From positions 1 to 64,000 of the forward strand of contig NZ_BAAARY010000006.1 in NCBI RefSeq assembly GCF_039532605.1: a stretch of DNA of 64,000 nt, read 5' to 3'. Source of the DNA: Pilimelia columellifera. Lineage in GTDB: Bacteria; Actinomycetota; Actinomycetes; Mycobacteriales; Micromonosporaceae. The first letter of the stretch is position 1. Every line of letters begins with the position of its first letter. The translations under genes and the position numbers were made by a program. Below are positions 34,809 to 43,322 of the stretch, in pieces. The notes under the pieces are model-generated. The model saw nothing but the letters and a program-made list of their open reading frames with translations, was not told the DNA's origin and ran no database searches.

Positions 34809-34842
34809 GACGGGGGCGGCCGGTGTTTCGGCCGCCCCCGTC
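34809..34842 (-). terminator. Terminator downstream of mshD
   Basis: A 14-bp perfect stem (34809-34822 with 34829-34842) has a GTGTTT loop. Read on the minus strand it is followed by CACCTTTTG, a weak T run. It begins 27 bases after the mshD stop. Confidence 0.85.
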
Positions 34843-34868
34843 AGGGCGTATTGAGGTTTCGACCTGCC

Positions 34869-35834
34869 TCAGCCGGTGGTCGCCCGGGCGTACGAGACGT
34901 CGATCGACCAGCGGGCGAAGCCCAACCCCAGGTACAGCGCCATCGCCGCGGCGTTCGACTCGTCCACGTACAACATCGCCTGATCGAGGCCCCGCTCCCG
35001 CAGGTGGCGCAGGCCAGCCAGTGTCAAGGCCCGTCCCAACCCCTGCCCGTGGGCCGTCGGCGAGACGCCGAGCACGTACACCTCGCCGATCGGCTCGTGG
35101 GCGTGGGCGGCCCCGTCGCTCGGTCGGACCGGCCGGTCACCGTGCACCTTCGTCCAGTGGAAGCCCAACAGCGCGCCGTCGGCCACGCGTTCGGCGAGCA
35201 GGAAACCCGCCGGGTCGAACCACGACTCGGCCATCCGGGCCCGCAGCTCCGCCGCCGTCCAACCGCCCTGCTCCGGGTGGTCGGCGAACGCCGCCGCGTT
35301 CAGCGCCAGCCACGCCGCGTCGTCCTCGCCGGGCCGGAACGCCCGCACCCGGACGCCCTCGGCGAAGACCGGGGCGTCCACCGGGGCGAACAGCGAGCGC
35401 CGCAGCTGCCACAGCAGCCGCATCCTCGCGAAGCCCAGCCCGCCGGCCAGCGCTGCGGCGTCCGGATGGTCGCCGTGGGCCCACAGCCGGAGCCGGCCAC
35501 GAGGATCCGACTCCCCGGCGGCCACCAGCGCCGCCTCCACCAGCTCCCGGCCGATGCCGCGGCGCCGCCACCGCGGGTCCACCACCAACTCGGCGGAGGC
35601 CCCGGCCACCTGATCGGTGACGTCCAGATGCGCGTAGCCGACCAGGGCCCCGCCGTCGGCGTCCCGGGCCAGCAGGTGGGCCGCCGGGGACTCCCCGCCG
35701 TGCCGCAGGTGCAGCACCACGTGCTCGCTCAGCGGATACGACTCGTCCACGTCGCTCGCACGACGGGCCAGGTCCAGGACTACGTCCACCTGATCGGGAT
35801 CAAGGTGTTCGGCGAGCACGACGGTGAAGGTCAC
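34869..35834 (-). CDS. mshD: Mycothiol synthase (GNAT tandem)
   Basis: 321 residues. The enzyme acetylates cysteinyl-glucosaminyl-inositol with acetyl-CoA in the last step of mycothiol synthesis. Two GNAT domains are visible: AELVVDPRWRRRGIGRELVEA in the first and EVYVLGVSPTAHGQGLGRALTLAGL with LYVDESNAAAMALYLGLGF in the second, the latter strongly MshD-like. Length matches the family (about 300-320). GTG 35834 gives the expected start. Neighbours pst and glnR match the arrangement around mshD in M. tuberculosis (Rv0818-Rv0820). Confidence 0.95.
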   Translation of the reverse strand: MTFTVVLAEHLDPDQVDVVLDLARRASDVDESYPLSEHVVLHLRHGGESPAAHLLARDADGGALVGYAHLDVTDQVAGASAELVVDPRWRRRGIGRELVEAALVAAGESDPRGRLRLWAHGDHPDAAALAGGLGFARMRLLWQLRRSLFAPVDAPVFAEGVRVRAFRPGEDDAAWLALNAAAFADHPEQGGWTAAELRARMAESWFDPAGFLLAERVADGALLGFHWTKVHGDRPVRPSDGAAHAHEPIGEVYVLGVSPTAHGQGLGRALTLAGLRHLRERGLDQAMLYVDESNAAAMALYLGLGFARWSIDVSYARATTG

Positions 35835-35860
35835 CGGGTCACGGTAACCGCACCGCCCTA

Positions 35861-36562
35861 TCAGCGTCTGAGGGCGGGCTCGTTGTCCGGCGCGTGCCGG
35901 ACCGGCGGGGCGACGAACTTGTACCCGACCTGCCGCACTGTGCCGATCATCGACTCGTGTTCCGGGCCGAGTTTGGCCCGCAGGCGCCGGACGTGCACGT
36001 CGACGGTGCGGGTGCCGCCGTAGTAGTCGTAGCCCCACACCTCCCGCAGGAGCTGGTCCCGGCTGAACACCCGGCCCGGGTGCTGGGCCAGGAACCGCAG
36101 CAGCTCGAACTCCTTGTACGTGAGGTCCAGCGGCTGGCCGCGCAGCCGGGCGGCGTACGTATCCGGGTCGATGGTGAGGTCGCCGGCCCGCACCGCGCCG
36201 GTGACCTCCTGAGCGGCGGGCGACCGCTCCATCGCCAGCCGCAGCCGGGCCTCCACCTCGGCCGGGCCGGCGCCGGTCACCAGCAGATCGTCCAGGCCCC
36301 ACTCGGCGTTGACGGCGATGAGACCGGCCTCGGCCACCACGGCGATCAGCGGCGCCCCCAACCCGGTGTTGCGGAGCAGGCGGCACGTCGCGCGCGCGTC
36401 CGCCAGGTCGAGCCGCGCGTCGACGAGCAGGACGTCGTGACCCGGGTCGTCCACGAGCGCTCGGATATCGACAGGCGCGAGGCGCACCGCGTGCCCGAGC
36501 AACTCCAACGCCGGCAGCACGGCGGTGGCCGACGACGCTGTCGTCACCACCAGCAGCCGCAC
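35861..36562 (-). CDS. glnR: Orphan OmpR-type response regulator GlnR
   Basis: 233 residues. The receiver domain lacks the usual N-terminal acidic pair (MRLLVVTTASSAT) but keeps Asp48 in LLVDARL. A winged-helix DNA-binding domain follows (YKEFELLRFLAQHPGRVFSRDQLLREVWGYDYYGGTRTVDVHVRRLRAKLG). No histidine kinase is adjacent. This atypical receiver, the length and the position beside mshD and pst identify GlnR, the global nitrogen regulator of actinobacteria. The start GTG has a clear GGAGG six bases upstream. It is 26 bases before mshD, so the two could share a transcript. Confidence 0.92.
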   Translation of the reverse strand: MRLLVVTTASSATAVLPALELLGHAVRLAPVDIRALVDDPGHDVLLVDARLDLADARATCRLLRNTGLGAPLIAVVAEAGLIAVNAEWGLDDLLVTGAGPAEVEARLRLAMERSPAAQEVTGAVRAGDLTIDPDTYAARLRGQPLDLTYKEFELLRFLAQHPGRVFSRDQLLREVWGYDYYGGTRTVDVHVRRLRAKLGPEHESMIGTVRQVGYKFVAPPVRHAPDNEPALRR

Positions 36563-36667
36563 AACACACCTCCGTCCCAGGTCAGGGGCGTCGCCAGCAG
36601 GCCAGGGAACGAGGATAGCCGCCGCGCCGGTGGGCCCGCGGTCGGCGGCGTCTGGCACCATCGAAAC

Positions 36668-37771
36668 GTGTTCCCCTCCAGAGCAGGCGATCCTTCCCGG
36701 TCCGGCGAGCCCACCGACACGGGCACGTCGCCCGTCACCGGCGGCAGGTCCGGTGATCCGGCCCGGCCCGACCCGGCGACGGGCCCGACCCGCGACCCCT
36801 GGCTGGAGGACGACCCCGCGGACCTCGCTGAGCGCCTCCCGGCCCGGCACGCCGAGACGGTCGAGGACGTCAAACTCGCCGACGAGACCAGCCGGATCGC
36901 GGCCGCCCGACGGGCCAAAACCCAGCCGGACGTTCCGGTCGACCGGCGGTTGTCGCTGGCCGTCGCGGCGTTCGCGGTCCTGCTCACCGGCGGGCTGATC
37001 CTCGGCGTCTACACAGCCGGCCTGGGCATGGGTCGGATCTCCTTCGCCATCGTCATCCTCGGCGTGCAGTTCCTGTTCGTGCTCGCCTCCGCGATGGCGA
37101 TGCGTCCACCTGCCCTGCCTGCCGTGTTCGGGGTCTCGATGCTGGTCGCGGCCGGCGCCGATCTCGCCGCGGTGCTGTCGCGGGAAGCGTCGCTGACGGC
37201 GGTGTCGCTGGTCGCCGCCGGCGGTTTCGGACTGGCGGTGCTGGCGCAGCTGATGCGTCGCACCGACCGGCAGCGGGTCACCGAGTCGCTCGCCGCCACG
37301 CTCATGATCGTGATCGGCGTGGTGGCCTTCGCCACGATGATCGTCCTGACCCGGGTCCCGGCCGGCGCGCAGAGTCTCATGATCTGCCTCGCCTCGGTCG
37401 GCGCCGCCCTGGTCGCCGCCCGGCTCCTGGACACCGTCGTCTCCAGCCCGCGGATGGCCCCGCAGGTGCCCCGCGGCGTCGTCGGCGTCATCGTCGGCGC
37501 CATGGTCGGCACGCTGGTCGGCGCAGTCGGCGGCGCGTTCGTCGTCGAACCGTTCACCCCCGCCCGCGGCGCCATCCTCGGCCTGCTGTGCGCGTGCTCG
37601 GCCGTCCTGGCCGACCTGGCCGCGAACTACGCCGAGGCCGGTCGTCGGATGGCCGGGGACGCCCCCACCATGTGGATCGCCCGGCACATGCAGGGCCCCA
37701 TCGGCGCCTTCGCGCTGGCCGCGCCGGTGGCCTACCTCGCCAACGCGATCATGGTGCTGCCCAATGTCTGA
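36668..37771 (+). CDS. Polytopic membrane protein of unknown function
   Basis: 367 residues. A polar Pro/Asp-rich N-terminus of about 100 residues, with an acidic segment (DPWLEDDPADLAERLP), is followed by about eight helices rich in Ala, Val and Gly. No transport or enzyme motif is recognised; small sequence resemblance to phosphatidate cytidylyltransferase-type helices near the end is not enough for a call. GTG 36668 is likely. It is divergent from glnR and overlaps the next gene by eight bases, so it heads a three-gene envelope operon with the DUF2993 protein. Confidence 0.72.
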   Translation: MFPSRAGDPSRSGEPTDTGTSPVTGGRSGDPARPDPATGPTRDPWLEDDPADLAERLPARHAETVEDVKLADETSRIAAARRAKTQPDVPVDRRLSLAVAAFAVLLTGGLILGVYTAGLGMGRISFAIVILGVQFLFVLASAMAMRPPALPAVFGVSMLVAAGADLAAVLSREASLTAVSLVAAGGFGLAVLAQLMRRTDRQRVTESLAATLMIVIGVVAFATMIVLTRVPAGAQSLMICLASVGAALVAARLLDTVVSSPRMAPQVPRGVVGVIVGAMVGTLVGAVGGAFVVEPFTPARGAILGLLCACSAVLADLAANYAEAGRRMAGDAPTMWIARHMQGPIGAFALAAPVAYLANAIMVLPNV

Positions 37772-38573
37772 GCCGATGAGCCCCTGGGACCCCGCGCGGT
37801 CGTCCGCCGTCCGGCCGCGCCGACGCCGGTGGCCGCGCCGGCTCGTCATCACTCTCGTCCTCGTGCTCGGACCGCTGCTGGCCATCGGGGCGCTCGTCGA
37901 CCGGTTCGCCGTCGGCGCCGCCCAGGACCGCATCGCGGCGCAGGTGGGCGCCAACCTCACCAGCCGCGGGGTGGAAAGCGCCCCGCCCCAGGTGAGCATC
38001 GACGGTTTCCCGTTCCTCACCCAGGTCGTCGCCGGCCGCTACCCGAGTGTCCGGATCGGGCTGCGGGACGTCACCACTGACGGTGGCGCTGCGGGCCGTG
38101 CCCCGGTGGCCGTCCCGCGGCTGGACCTCGTCGCCAACGACGTGCGGGCCCCGCTGGCGGCGTTGCGTTCCGGGCAGGGGACGGTCGTCGCCGGGACCGT
38201 CACCGGCAAAGCCCTCGTCGGCTACGCCGCCGTCGGCGACCTGGCCAACCTGCCCGACCTGCAACTGGCCGAGAAGGACGGCAGGCTCCTCGCCGAGCTG
38301 CCCGTCGATATCTTCGGGCGGAAGGTCACCGTCGTCGGCACGGGTCGGCTTGAGCCCGGCGCCGGGACGATCCGGATCCGGTTCGACGAGCTGACCGTGA
38401 AGGGCCAGCAGGCCACCCCGGCGCTGCGCCAGGCGCTGTCCAGCTACGCCCGGCAGATGGCTATCGACGTGCCGATGCCGGCCACCCCGTTCGATCTCAC
38501 CGTCCGATCCGCCGAGGCGACGCCCGACGGGCTGCTGGTCACAGCCGAGGCGACCGAGGTGGCATTGCGATGA
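37764..38573 (+). CDS. DUF2993 (LmeA-like) lipid-binding protein
   Basis: 269 residues. Arg-rich cytoplasmic start, one signal-anchor helix (about 26-46), then the DUF2993 domain: DRIAAQVGANLTSRGVESAPPQVSIDGFPFLTQVVAGRYPSVRI is diagnostic. Mycobacterial LmeA is a periplasmic lipid-binding member that supports lipomannan elongation; a similar envelope role is plausible. It overlaps both neighbours (8 and 4 bases), so translation is coupled. Confidence 0.9.
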   Translation: MSEPMSPWDPARSSAVRPRRRRWPRRLVITLVLVLGPLLAIGALVDRFAVGAAQDRIAAQVGANLTSRGVESAPPQVSIDGFPFLTQVVAGRYPSVRIGLRDVTTDGGAAGRAPVAVPRLDLVANDVRAPLAALRSGQGTVVAGTVTGKALVGYAAVGDLANLPDLQLAEKDGRLLAELPVDIFGRKVTVVGTGRLEPGAGTIRIRFDELTVKGQQATPALRQALSSYARQMAIDVPMPATPFDLTVRSAEATPDGLLVTAEATEVALR

Positions 38574-39358
38574 CCCGCCGCGGCCGGCTGCTGCTCTCAG
38601 CCGTGGCCGCCGCGTGGGCGGTGGTCCTGCTGGGGCTGGGCTACCTGTCCGCGCGCAACAGCCCGCCGACGGCCCGGGAACAGCGCAGCGTCGCCCAGGC
38701 GGCGCCGATCGTGGACCGCGCGGCGACGCTCGTCGTCACCGCCGCCTGGGCCGATGCCGTCTTCGCCGTCGCCCCGGCGCGTCTCGTCGCCGGCTGCCGG
38801 CTCACCACCTTCGTCGACGGCGCCCGGCTCAGCCGTGTCGTCACCCTCTACACCGCCGCAGAACGCGGCCCTGACCTGCTACGACAGGTGGCCGGTTCGC
38901 TACCGCCGTCGTTCGGGGCGCGGGTGCGCGGGCGCGGCGGCGTCGCCGAACGGATCTCCGCCGACGCCGGCGAGTTTGTCGCGGTGTCCGGGCAGACCCT
39001 TGAGCCGGGCGTGCTGCGGTTCACCATCCACACCGGCTGCCGCCCGGCCTCGCCCGACCTACGGCTCGACGCCGACACCGGCCCGCCGCCGGCGGCCGGC
39101 GTGCTCGGCTCAGCCGCCGCGCTCCTGGGCCGGCCGGCTGAGCGGGGCCACGTCAGCGGCGACGGCGCCACCGCCTCGACCCAGCGGTGGGACGTGCCAC
39201 GAGCGCCGATCGTGGACGCTCTCGCCGTCCTGCCCGGCGCGCGTGAGGTGGTCCGGCGCGACGGGTTGGTGGCGCTGCGGCTGGCCGACGAATCGGTCAT
39301 CATCGACCGCCGGGATGGCCGGACGAGCGTGGCGGTCAGCTCGCTGCGCCGTCAGTAG
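38570..39358 (+). CDS. Exported or membrane-anchored protein of unknown function
   Basis: 262 residues. An N-terminal helix (about 7-26) acts as signal anchor; the rest is extracytoplasmic, with two cysteines (GCRL and TGCRP) spaced about 85 residues apart that could form a disulfide. No family is recognised. Its ATG overlaps the DUF2993 stop by four bases, so it belongs to the same envelope operon. Confidence 0.75.
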   Translation: MTRRGRLLLSAVAAAWAVVLLGLGYLSARNSPPTAREQRSVAQAAPIVDRAATLVVTAAWADAVFAVAPARLVAGCRLTTFVDGARLSRVVTLYTAAERGPDLLRQVAGSLPPSFGARVRGRGGVAERISADAGEFVAVSGQTLEPGVLRFTIHTGCRPASPDLRLDADTGPPPAAGVLGSAAALLGRPAERGHVSGDGATASTQRWDVPRAPIVDALAVLPGAREVVRRDGLVALRLADESVIIDRRDGRTSVAVSSLRRQ

Positions 39359-39369
39359 ACCGGCGGCCG

Positions 39370-39732
39370 TCAGTAGATCATCGCCTGGGCGCCCTCGGCC
39401 AGCGACTCCTCGACGAACACTGCCGCCCCCGCGATCCGCACCCCGGGCAGGAGATCGGCCACGGTGAGATCACGCCGGGCCGCGCACTGGGTGCACACCG
39501 TCACCGAGCCCTCGGCCAGCACCGCGGCGAGCAGCTCAGCCAACGGCGCCGAGTGCGGCAGCGTGAACTGCTCAGCCCGGCCAGGGACCGCGAACCAGGA
39601 CGCCTCCCCGGTCAACCACAGGGACACGTCGACGCCGGCGGCCACGGCGGTCGCGGCGACGGTGAACGCCTGGGCGCACCGCTCCGGGGCGTCGTCGCCG
39701 GCGGTTGACTTCACTACGAGTGGGCGGGTCAT
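39370..39732 (-). CDS. DsrE family protein
   Basis: 120 residues of the DsrE/DsrF-like fold: VVKSTAGDDAPERCAQAFTVAATAVAAGVDVSLWLTGEASW, then a CTQCAARR motif that carries the candidate sulfur-relay cysteines. Related proteins move sulfur as persulfide, but many actinobacterial members have no assigned role. ATG 39732 is chosen over 39744. It converges on the preceding operon with only 11 bases between stops. Confidence 0.85.
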   Translation of the reverse strand: MTRPLVVKSTAGDDAPERCAQAFTVAATAVAAGVDVSLWLTGEASWFAVPGRAEQFTLPHSAPLAELLAAVLAEGSVTVCTQCAARRDLTVADLLPGVRIAGAAVFVEESLAEGAQAMIY

Positions 39733-39791
39733 GCCAGACAGCATAGGATCGCCGACAGCGTCGTGACACCGGCGCGGGACGGGGTGAAATC

Positions 39792-39917
39792 GTGGTCACC
39801 GAGCTGGGGTTCGTCAGCGTTCTCGTCGCTGGGCTCGGGGCCCTCGCCGGAGGTCTGGTGCTCCTGGCCGTCCGGTTGCTCCGGGGCGCCGCCGGCCCGC
39901 CACGCCGGGACCGTTGA
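39792..39917 (+). CDS. 41-residue single-helix membrane protein
   Basis: GTG 39792, preceded by GACGGGG, opens a frame of 41 codons ending at TGA 39915-39917. The peptide has one strong helix (FVSVLVAGLGALAGG, then LVLLAVRLL), a short N-terminus and an Arg-rich C-terminal tail (GPPRRDR), the expected topology of a small inner-membrane protein. Codons are GC-rich at third positions like real genes here. It sits 42 bases before the nitrobindin gene and may be co-transcribed with it. Function unknown. Confidence 0.6.
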   Translation: MVTELGFVSVLVAGLGALAGGLVLLAVRLLRGAAGPPRRDR

Positions 39918-39959
39918 CCGGCGGCGGATGAGGCCCCGGGGCTGGCTAGGGTGTCGGAC

Positions 39960-40547
39960 GTGAGCGACAACCCTCTACAGCCGCCCTGGCTCAACGCCCC
40001 GCCGGTCGAGCCCTACCCGTTCGAGGACACCTACGATCTGCGCAGCGGTCCCGACCTGCACCCGTCGCTGCTCGGCCTGCTGCCGTACGTGGGTCTGTGG
40101 CGGGGGCGTGGCCGCGGCGGCTACCCCACGATCGAGGACTTCGACTACGGCCAGGAGATCCGGATCAGCCACGACGGCCGGCCGTTCCTGTCGTTCGAGT
40201 CGCGGGCCTGGGTGCTCGATGAGCAGAGCCGTCCGGTGCGTCCGGCCGGTCGCGAGTCCGGTTGGCTGCGCCCGGTGATCCGCGACGGCAAGACCAGCGA
40301 CGAGGTGGAGGCGCTGCTGAGCACCCCGACCGGCATCTTCGAGCTGTACGTCGGGAGGCTGGACGGACTCAAGCTTGAGCTGACCACCGACGTGGTGTTG
40401 CGCACCGCGACCGCCAAGGAGGTGACGGCGGGTCACCGCCTCTTCGGCATCGTCGAGGGAGCGCTGTTGTACGCGCACGAGATGGGCGCGGTCGGGCACC
40501 CGCTGGGGCCGCACCTGTCCGCCCGTCTACTCCGGGTCGGCGGCTGA
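39960..40547 (+). CDS. Nitrobindin-type heme-binding beta-barrel protein (FABP-like)
   Basis: 195 residues. A ten-stranded barrel of the THAP4/nitrobindin family: the GxWxGxG motif in GLWRGRGRGGYPTIEDFDYGQEI, LSFESRAWVLDE, and the late heme-ligand region HPLGPHLSARL with the proximal His. Nitrobindins bind ferric heme and can detoxify peroxynitrite or nitric oxide. GTG 39960 has an AGGG site at proper spacing; GTG 39951 does not. It abuts the converging M28 peptidase gene with no gap. Confidence 0.93.
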   Translation: MSDNPLQPPWLNAPPVEPYPFEDTYDLRSGPDLHPSLLGLLPYVGLWRGRGRGGYPTIEDFDYGQEIRISHDGRPFLSFESRAWVLDEQSRPVRPAGRESGWLRPVIRDGKTSDEVEALLSTPTGIFELYVGRLDGLKLELTTDVVLRTATAKEVTAGHRLFGIVEGALLYAHEMGAVGHPLGPHLSARLLRVGG

Positions 40548-41987
40548 TCAGCCGGGCGCGGCGGCTGGACTGCGGTGCCCGTCGCGACCCACCGCCCGGA
40601 CCGCGAACTGCACATTGTCCTTGGACAGATCGATGGTGCTGGACGTCACGTCGCCCACCTCGATGACGTGCGTCCACTCCGACGCGGTGCTGTCCCGCCA
40701 CAACACCTCGTAGCCGGCGAGGTCGGGCTCGGCGCCCCGTGCCCACCGCAGGGTGGTGGTGTTGGTGAGGCCGGAATTGTCGATAACGACCTCGCGCGGC
40801 GTCCCCGGCGCCCGTGCCAGCGACCACAACGCGGCGCCGTTGACCCGGGCCACCCGCGCGATGTACGGGTAGTCGCAGAACTCCGGCAGATCGCCGTGCT
40901 GCACGCCGTCAACGACCCGGACGTCCTGGTGTTGGTGGGCGAAGTTCTCCCGCGGCTCGGAGAACCGGGCGGCGGGCCAGCCCTGGCGTAGGAACGAGAT
41001 GTGGTCGCTGCCGCGCAGGTAGCGGTCGCGCCGCCACACGACCCGGACGTCCATGCCGGTGACCTCCCGGCCGGCGACCTCGCGCACGTACCGGCCGAGC
41101 TGGCGGGACGCGCCGTCGTTCTCGCCCCCGATGGACTGTCGCGTGCTGGCCTGCGCCGGGGTTTCCGCGGTCGGTACTCCCTCGACGAACAGCCGCACCG
41201 TCCGCGGGTCCGGGGGAGTGCCGTCGAAGGCGTTGCTGGCGCCGATGATGTCGTTGCTGAACATGCCCTGCACGTCGACGCCCGCGACCTTGAGCTGTTT
41301 GGCCAGGTGCGCCGAGCCGAACAGGCCCTGCTCCTCTCCGGCGACGGAGGCGAAGACCACGGTGGCCGGGAACTCGTGGCTGGCGAACAGGCGTGCCAGT
41401 TCCAGGACCGCCGCCACCCCGGAGGCGTCGTCGTCGGCGCCCGGCGCGTCGCTGACCGCGTCGAGCACGTCGGAGGCGCGGGAGTCGTAGTGGCCGGAGA
41501 CCACGTAGACCCGCTGTGGGTGAACTGTCCCGCGCAGGGTGGCGATGACGTTGGTGATCGTGGTGGCGACCGGCAGCCGCGGACCGGCGGGTTCCACGAA
41601 CGTCTGGAGCTGGACGGTCATCCGCCCGTCCGAGGCCGCGGCGATGCCGCGCAGCTGGTCGTGGATCCAGTCCCGGGCCGCGCCGATGCCTCGTGCGGGG
41701 TCGTCCTGGCTTGACATGGTGTGCCGGGTGCCGAACGCGGCCAGGCGGCGTACGGTCGCCTCGATCCGACGGTGGTCCACCCGGCGGAGCAGGGCCGCCA
41801 GGTCCGGATGGGGGCGACGGGGACGGAGCGGACGACCGGGCCCGGGACGGGCCGTCGGAGGCGCGGCAGCAACCGCTCCGCCAGCGGGAATGACCAACGG
41901 CGTCGCCGCGGCGGTCACCGCCCCGGCGAGCAGCGCGCGGCGACTGGTTCGGGGCTCACGGGGCGCAGGAGATCGAGGCGAGTCCAT
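40548..41987 (-). CDS. Tat-exported M28 family zinc aminopeptidase
   Basis: 479 residues. A twin-arginine signal (TSRRALLAGAVTAAATPL) exports a folded enzyme. The zinc residues are placed as in M28 peptidases: SGHYDSR, PGADDDASG, AGEEQG with the catalytic Glu pair, and DHISF followed by a late His (FAHQHQD). A C-terminal fibronectin-like region (DNSGLTNTTTLRWARGAEPDLAGYEVLWR) may aid attachment. It should release N-terminal amino acids from peptides outside the cell. It is monocistronic. Confidence 0.93.
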   Translation of the reverse strand: MDSPRSPAPREPRTSRRALLAGAVTAAATPLVIPAGGAVAAAPPTARPGPGRPLRPRRPHPDLAALLRRVDHRRIEATVRRLAAFGTRHTMSSQDDPARGIGAARDWIHDQLRGIAAASDGRMTVQLQTFVEPAGPRLPVATTITNVIATLRGTVHPQRVYVVSGHYDSRASDVLDAVSDAPGADDDASGVAAVLELARLFASHEFPATVVFASVAGEEQGLFGSAHLAKQLKVAGVDVQGMFSNDIIGASNAFDGTPPDPRTVRLFVEGVPTAETPAQASTRQSIGGENDGASRQLGRYVREVAGREVTGMDVRVVWRRDRYLRGSDHISFLRQGWPAARFSEPRENFAHQHQDVRVVDGVQHGDLPEFCDYPYIARVARVNGAALWSLARAPGTPREVVIDNSGLTNTTTLRWARGAEPDLAGYEVLWRDSTASEWTHVIEVGDVTSSTIDLSKDNVQFAVRAVGRDGHRSPAAAPG

Positions 41988-42051
41988 ACCGCATCCTGGT
42001 CTCTACACGCTGTCCCTGTCCAGACCGACCTTCCGCATGGACAATGGCTGA

Positions 42052-43266
42052 ATGGTCTACTCAGGAATTGACGCCGTGGACGAGGTGCTCGACTACCCAT
42101 TTCCCGACGATGGCAAGCCCGGTATCCCGGCGGAGTTCCACCAGCTGCGCGCCACCTGCCCGGTCCAGCGGGCCCGCCTGCCGTTCGGCGGGGAGGGCTG
42201 GCTGGTGAGCCGGCACGCGGACGTGAAGGCGGTGCTCGGTGATCCGCGCTTCAGCCGGGCCGCCACGGTCGATGCCGACATCCCGCGCACCACCCAGTGG
42301 CGGACCCAGCCCGGCAACCTCATGGCGATGGACGCGCCGGACCACACCCGCGTCCGCCGCCTGGTCGCGGGCGTGTTCTCCCGCAAGGGCGCTGAGCGAC
42401 TACGCCCGCGCACGACGGAGATCGTCGAGGAGCTGGTCGGCGGGATGCGCGCCGCCGGTCCGCCCGCCGACCTCGTCGAGCGCTTCTCGGCCCCGCTGCC
42501 GGTCATGGTGATCTGCGAGCTGCTCGGGGTGCCGTTCGCGCAGTGGCACCTGTTCCGGGGCTACTCGGAGACGATGCTCAGCGGCGGCACGACAACTCCG
42601 GAGGAGGTCGCGCGGGCCTCGGCTCAGCTGGACGCGTTCCTCCGGGAGCACGTCGCCAGCCGGCGCCTGGAGCCCCGCGACGACCTGCTCTCGGACATCA
42701 TCCGGGCCGGTTCCGGCGACGACGCCCCGCTGACCGAACATGAGCTGGTCACCCTCGGGGTGACCATCCTCGTCGCCGGCCACGAGACCACCGCCCAGGC
42801 CATCGCCAACTACGTCCACACCCTGCTCGTCCGCGGTAGCTGGGCGGAGCTGGCGGCGCATCCTGAGCGCCTGCCGACCGCGGTGAACGAGTTGCTGCGG
42901 TACGTGCCGATCGGTGGCGCCGAGACGATGCCACGAGTGGCGACCGAGGACGTGGAGGTCGCGGGGGTGGTGGTCCGCGCCGGGGAAACCGTCCTCCCGG
43001 TTCTCGGATCGGCCAACCTCGACGGGGCCGTCTTCGCCGATCCGGACGACCTGAACCTGGAGCGCACCGCCAACCCGCACATGGCGTTCGGCTTCGGCCC
43101 GCACTACTGCCTCGGCGCGCAGTTGGCGATCATGGAGCTGGAGGTCGGCCTGGGGGCGCTGCTGCGGGACTTCCCCGACCTGCGCCTGGCCGTCCCCGAA
43201 GCCGAGATTCCCTGGCGGTCGAACAACCTGGTCCGCGGCCCGCGTCAACTGATGGTCGCCTGGTAG
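42052..43266 (+). CDS. Cytochrome P450
   Basis: 404 residues, a soluble class I bacterial P450. The I-helix oxygen motif is AGHETT, the K-helix ExxR lies in NELLR, and the heme loop is FGFGPHYCLGAQLA with Cys353 as the iron ligand. The overall wording (MAMDAPDHTRVRRLV) is like the CYP105/CYP107 group, which hydroxylates secondary metabolites or xenobiotics. No ferredoxin or biosynthetic genes are adjacent, so the substrate is open. It ends at a strong convergent terminator. Confidence 0.96.
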   Translation: MVYSGIDAVDEVLDYPFPDDGKPGIPAEFHQLRATCPVQRARLPFGGEGWLVSRHADVKAVLGDPRFSRAATVDADIPRTTQWRTQPGNLMAMDAPDHTRVRRLVAGVFSRKGAERLRPRTTEIVEELVGGMRAAGPPADLVERFSAPLPVMVICELLGVPFAQWHLFRGYSETMLSGGTTTPEEVARASAQLDAFLREHVASRRLEPRDDLLSDIIRAGSGDDAPLTEHELVTLGVTILVAGHETTAQAIANYVHTLLVRGSWAELAAHPERLPTAVNELLRYVPIGGAETMPRVATEDVEVAGVVVRAGETVLPVLGSANLDGAVFADPDDLNLERTANPHMAFGFGPHYCLGAQLAIMELEVGLGALLRDFPDLRLAVPEAEIPWRSNNLVRGPRQLMVAW

Positions 43267-43286
43267 GCGGACCCCGTAAGCGCCGT

Positions 43287-43322
43287 CCGGCCTGACACTG
43301 CGCTTCGCGGACGTCAGGCCGG
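43287..43322. terminator. Convergent terminator between P450 and pabC
   Basis: A ten-base perfect stem, CCGGCCTGAC with GTCAGGCCGG, has a 16-base loop that can itself pair. It overlaps the last bases of the minus-strand pabC gene and serves both converging genes. Confidence 0.78.

Noticed and set aside
36668..37771. Phosphatidate cytidylyltransferase identity for the membrane protein
   Set aside because: Only a weak likeness of helices; the CdsA signature is missing.
35861..38020. 719-codon frame extending glnR upstream
   Set aside because: Only the last 233 codons have response-regulator features and a ribosome site; the extension runs antisense to the divergent membrane protein gene.
42052..43266. 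A secondary-metabolite cluster around the P450
   Set aside because: Neighbours are a peptidase, pabC and a Fur regulator; no synthase, tailoring or resistance genes accompany it.
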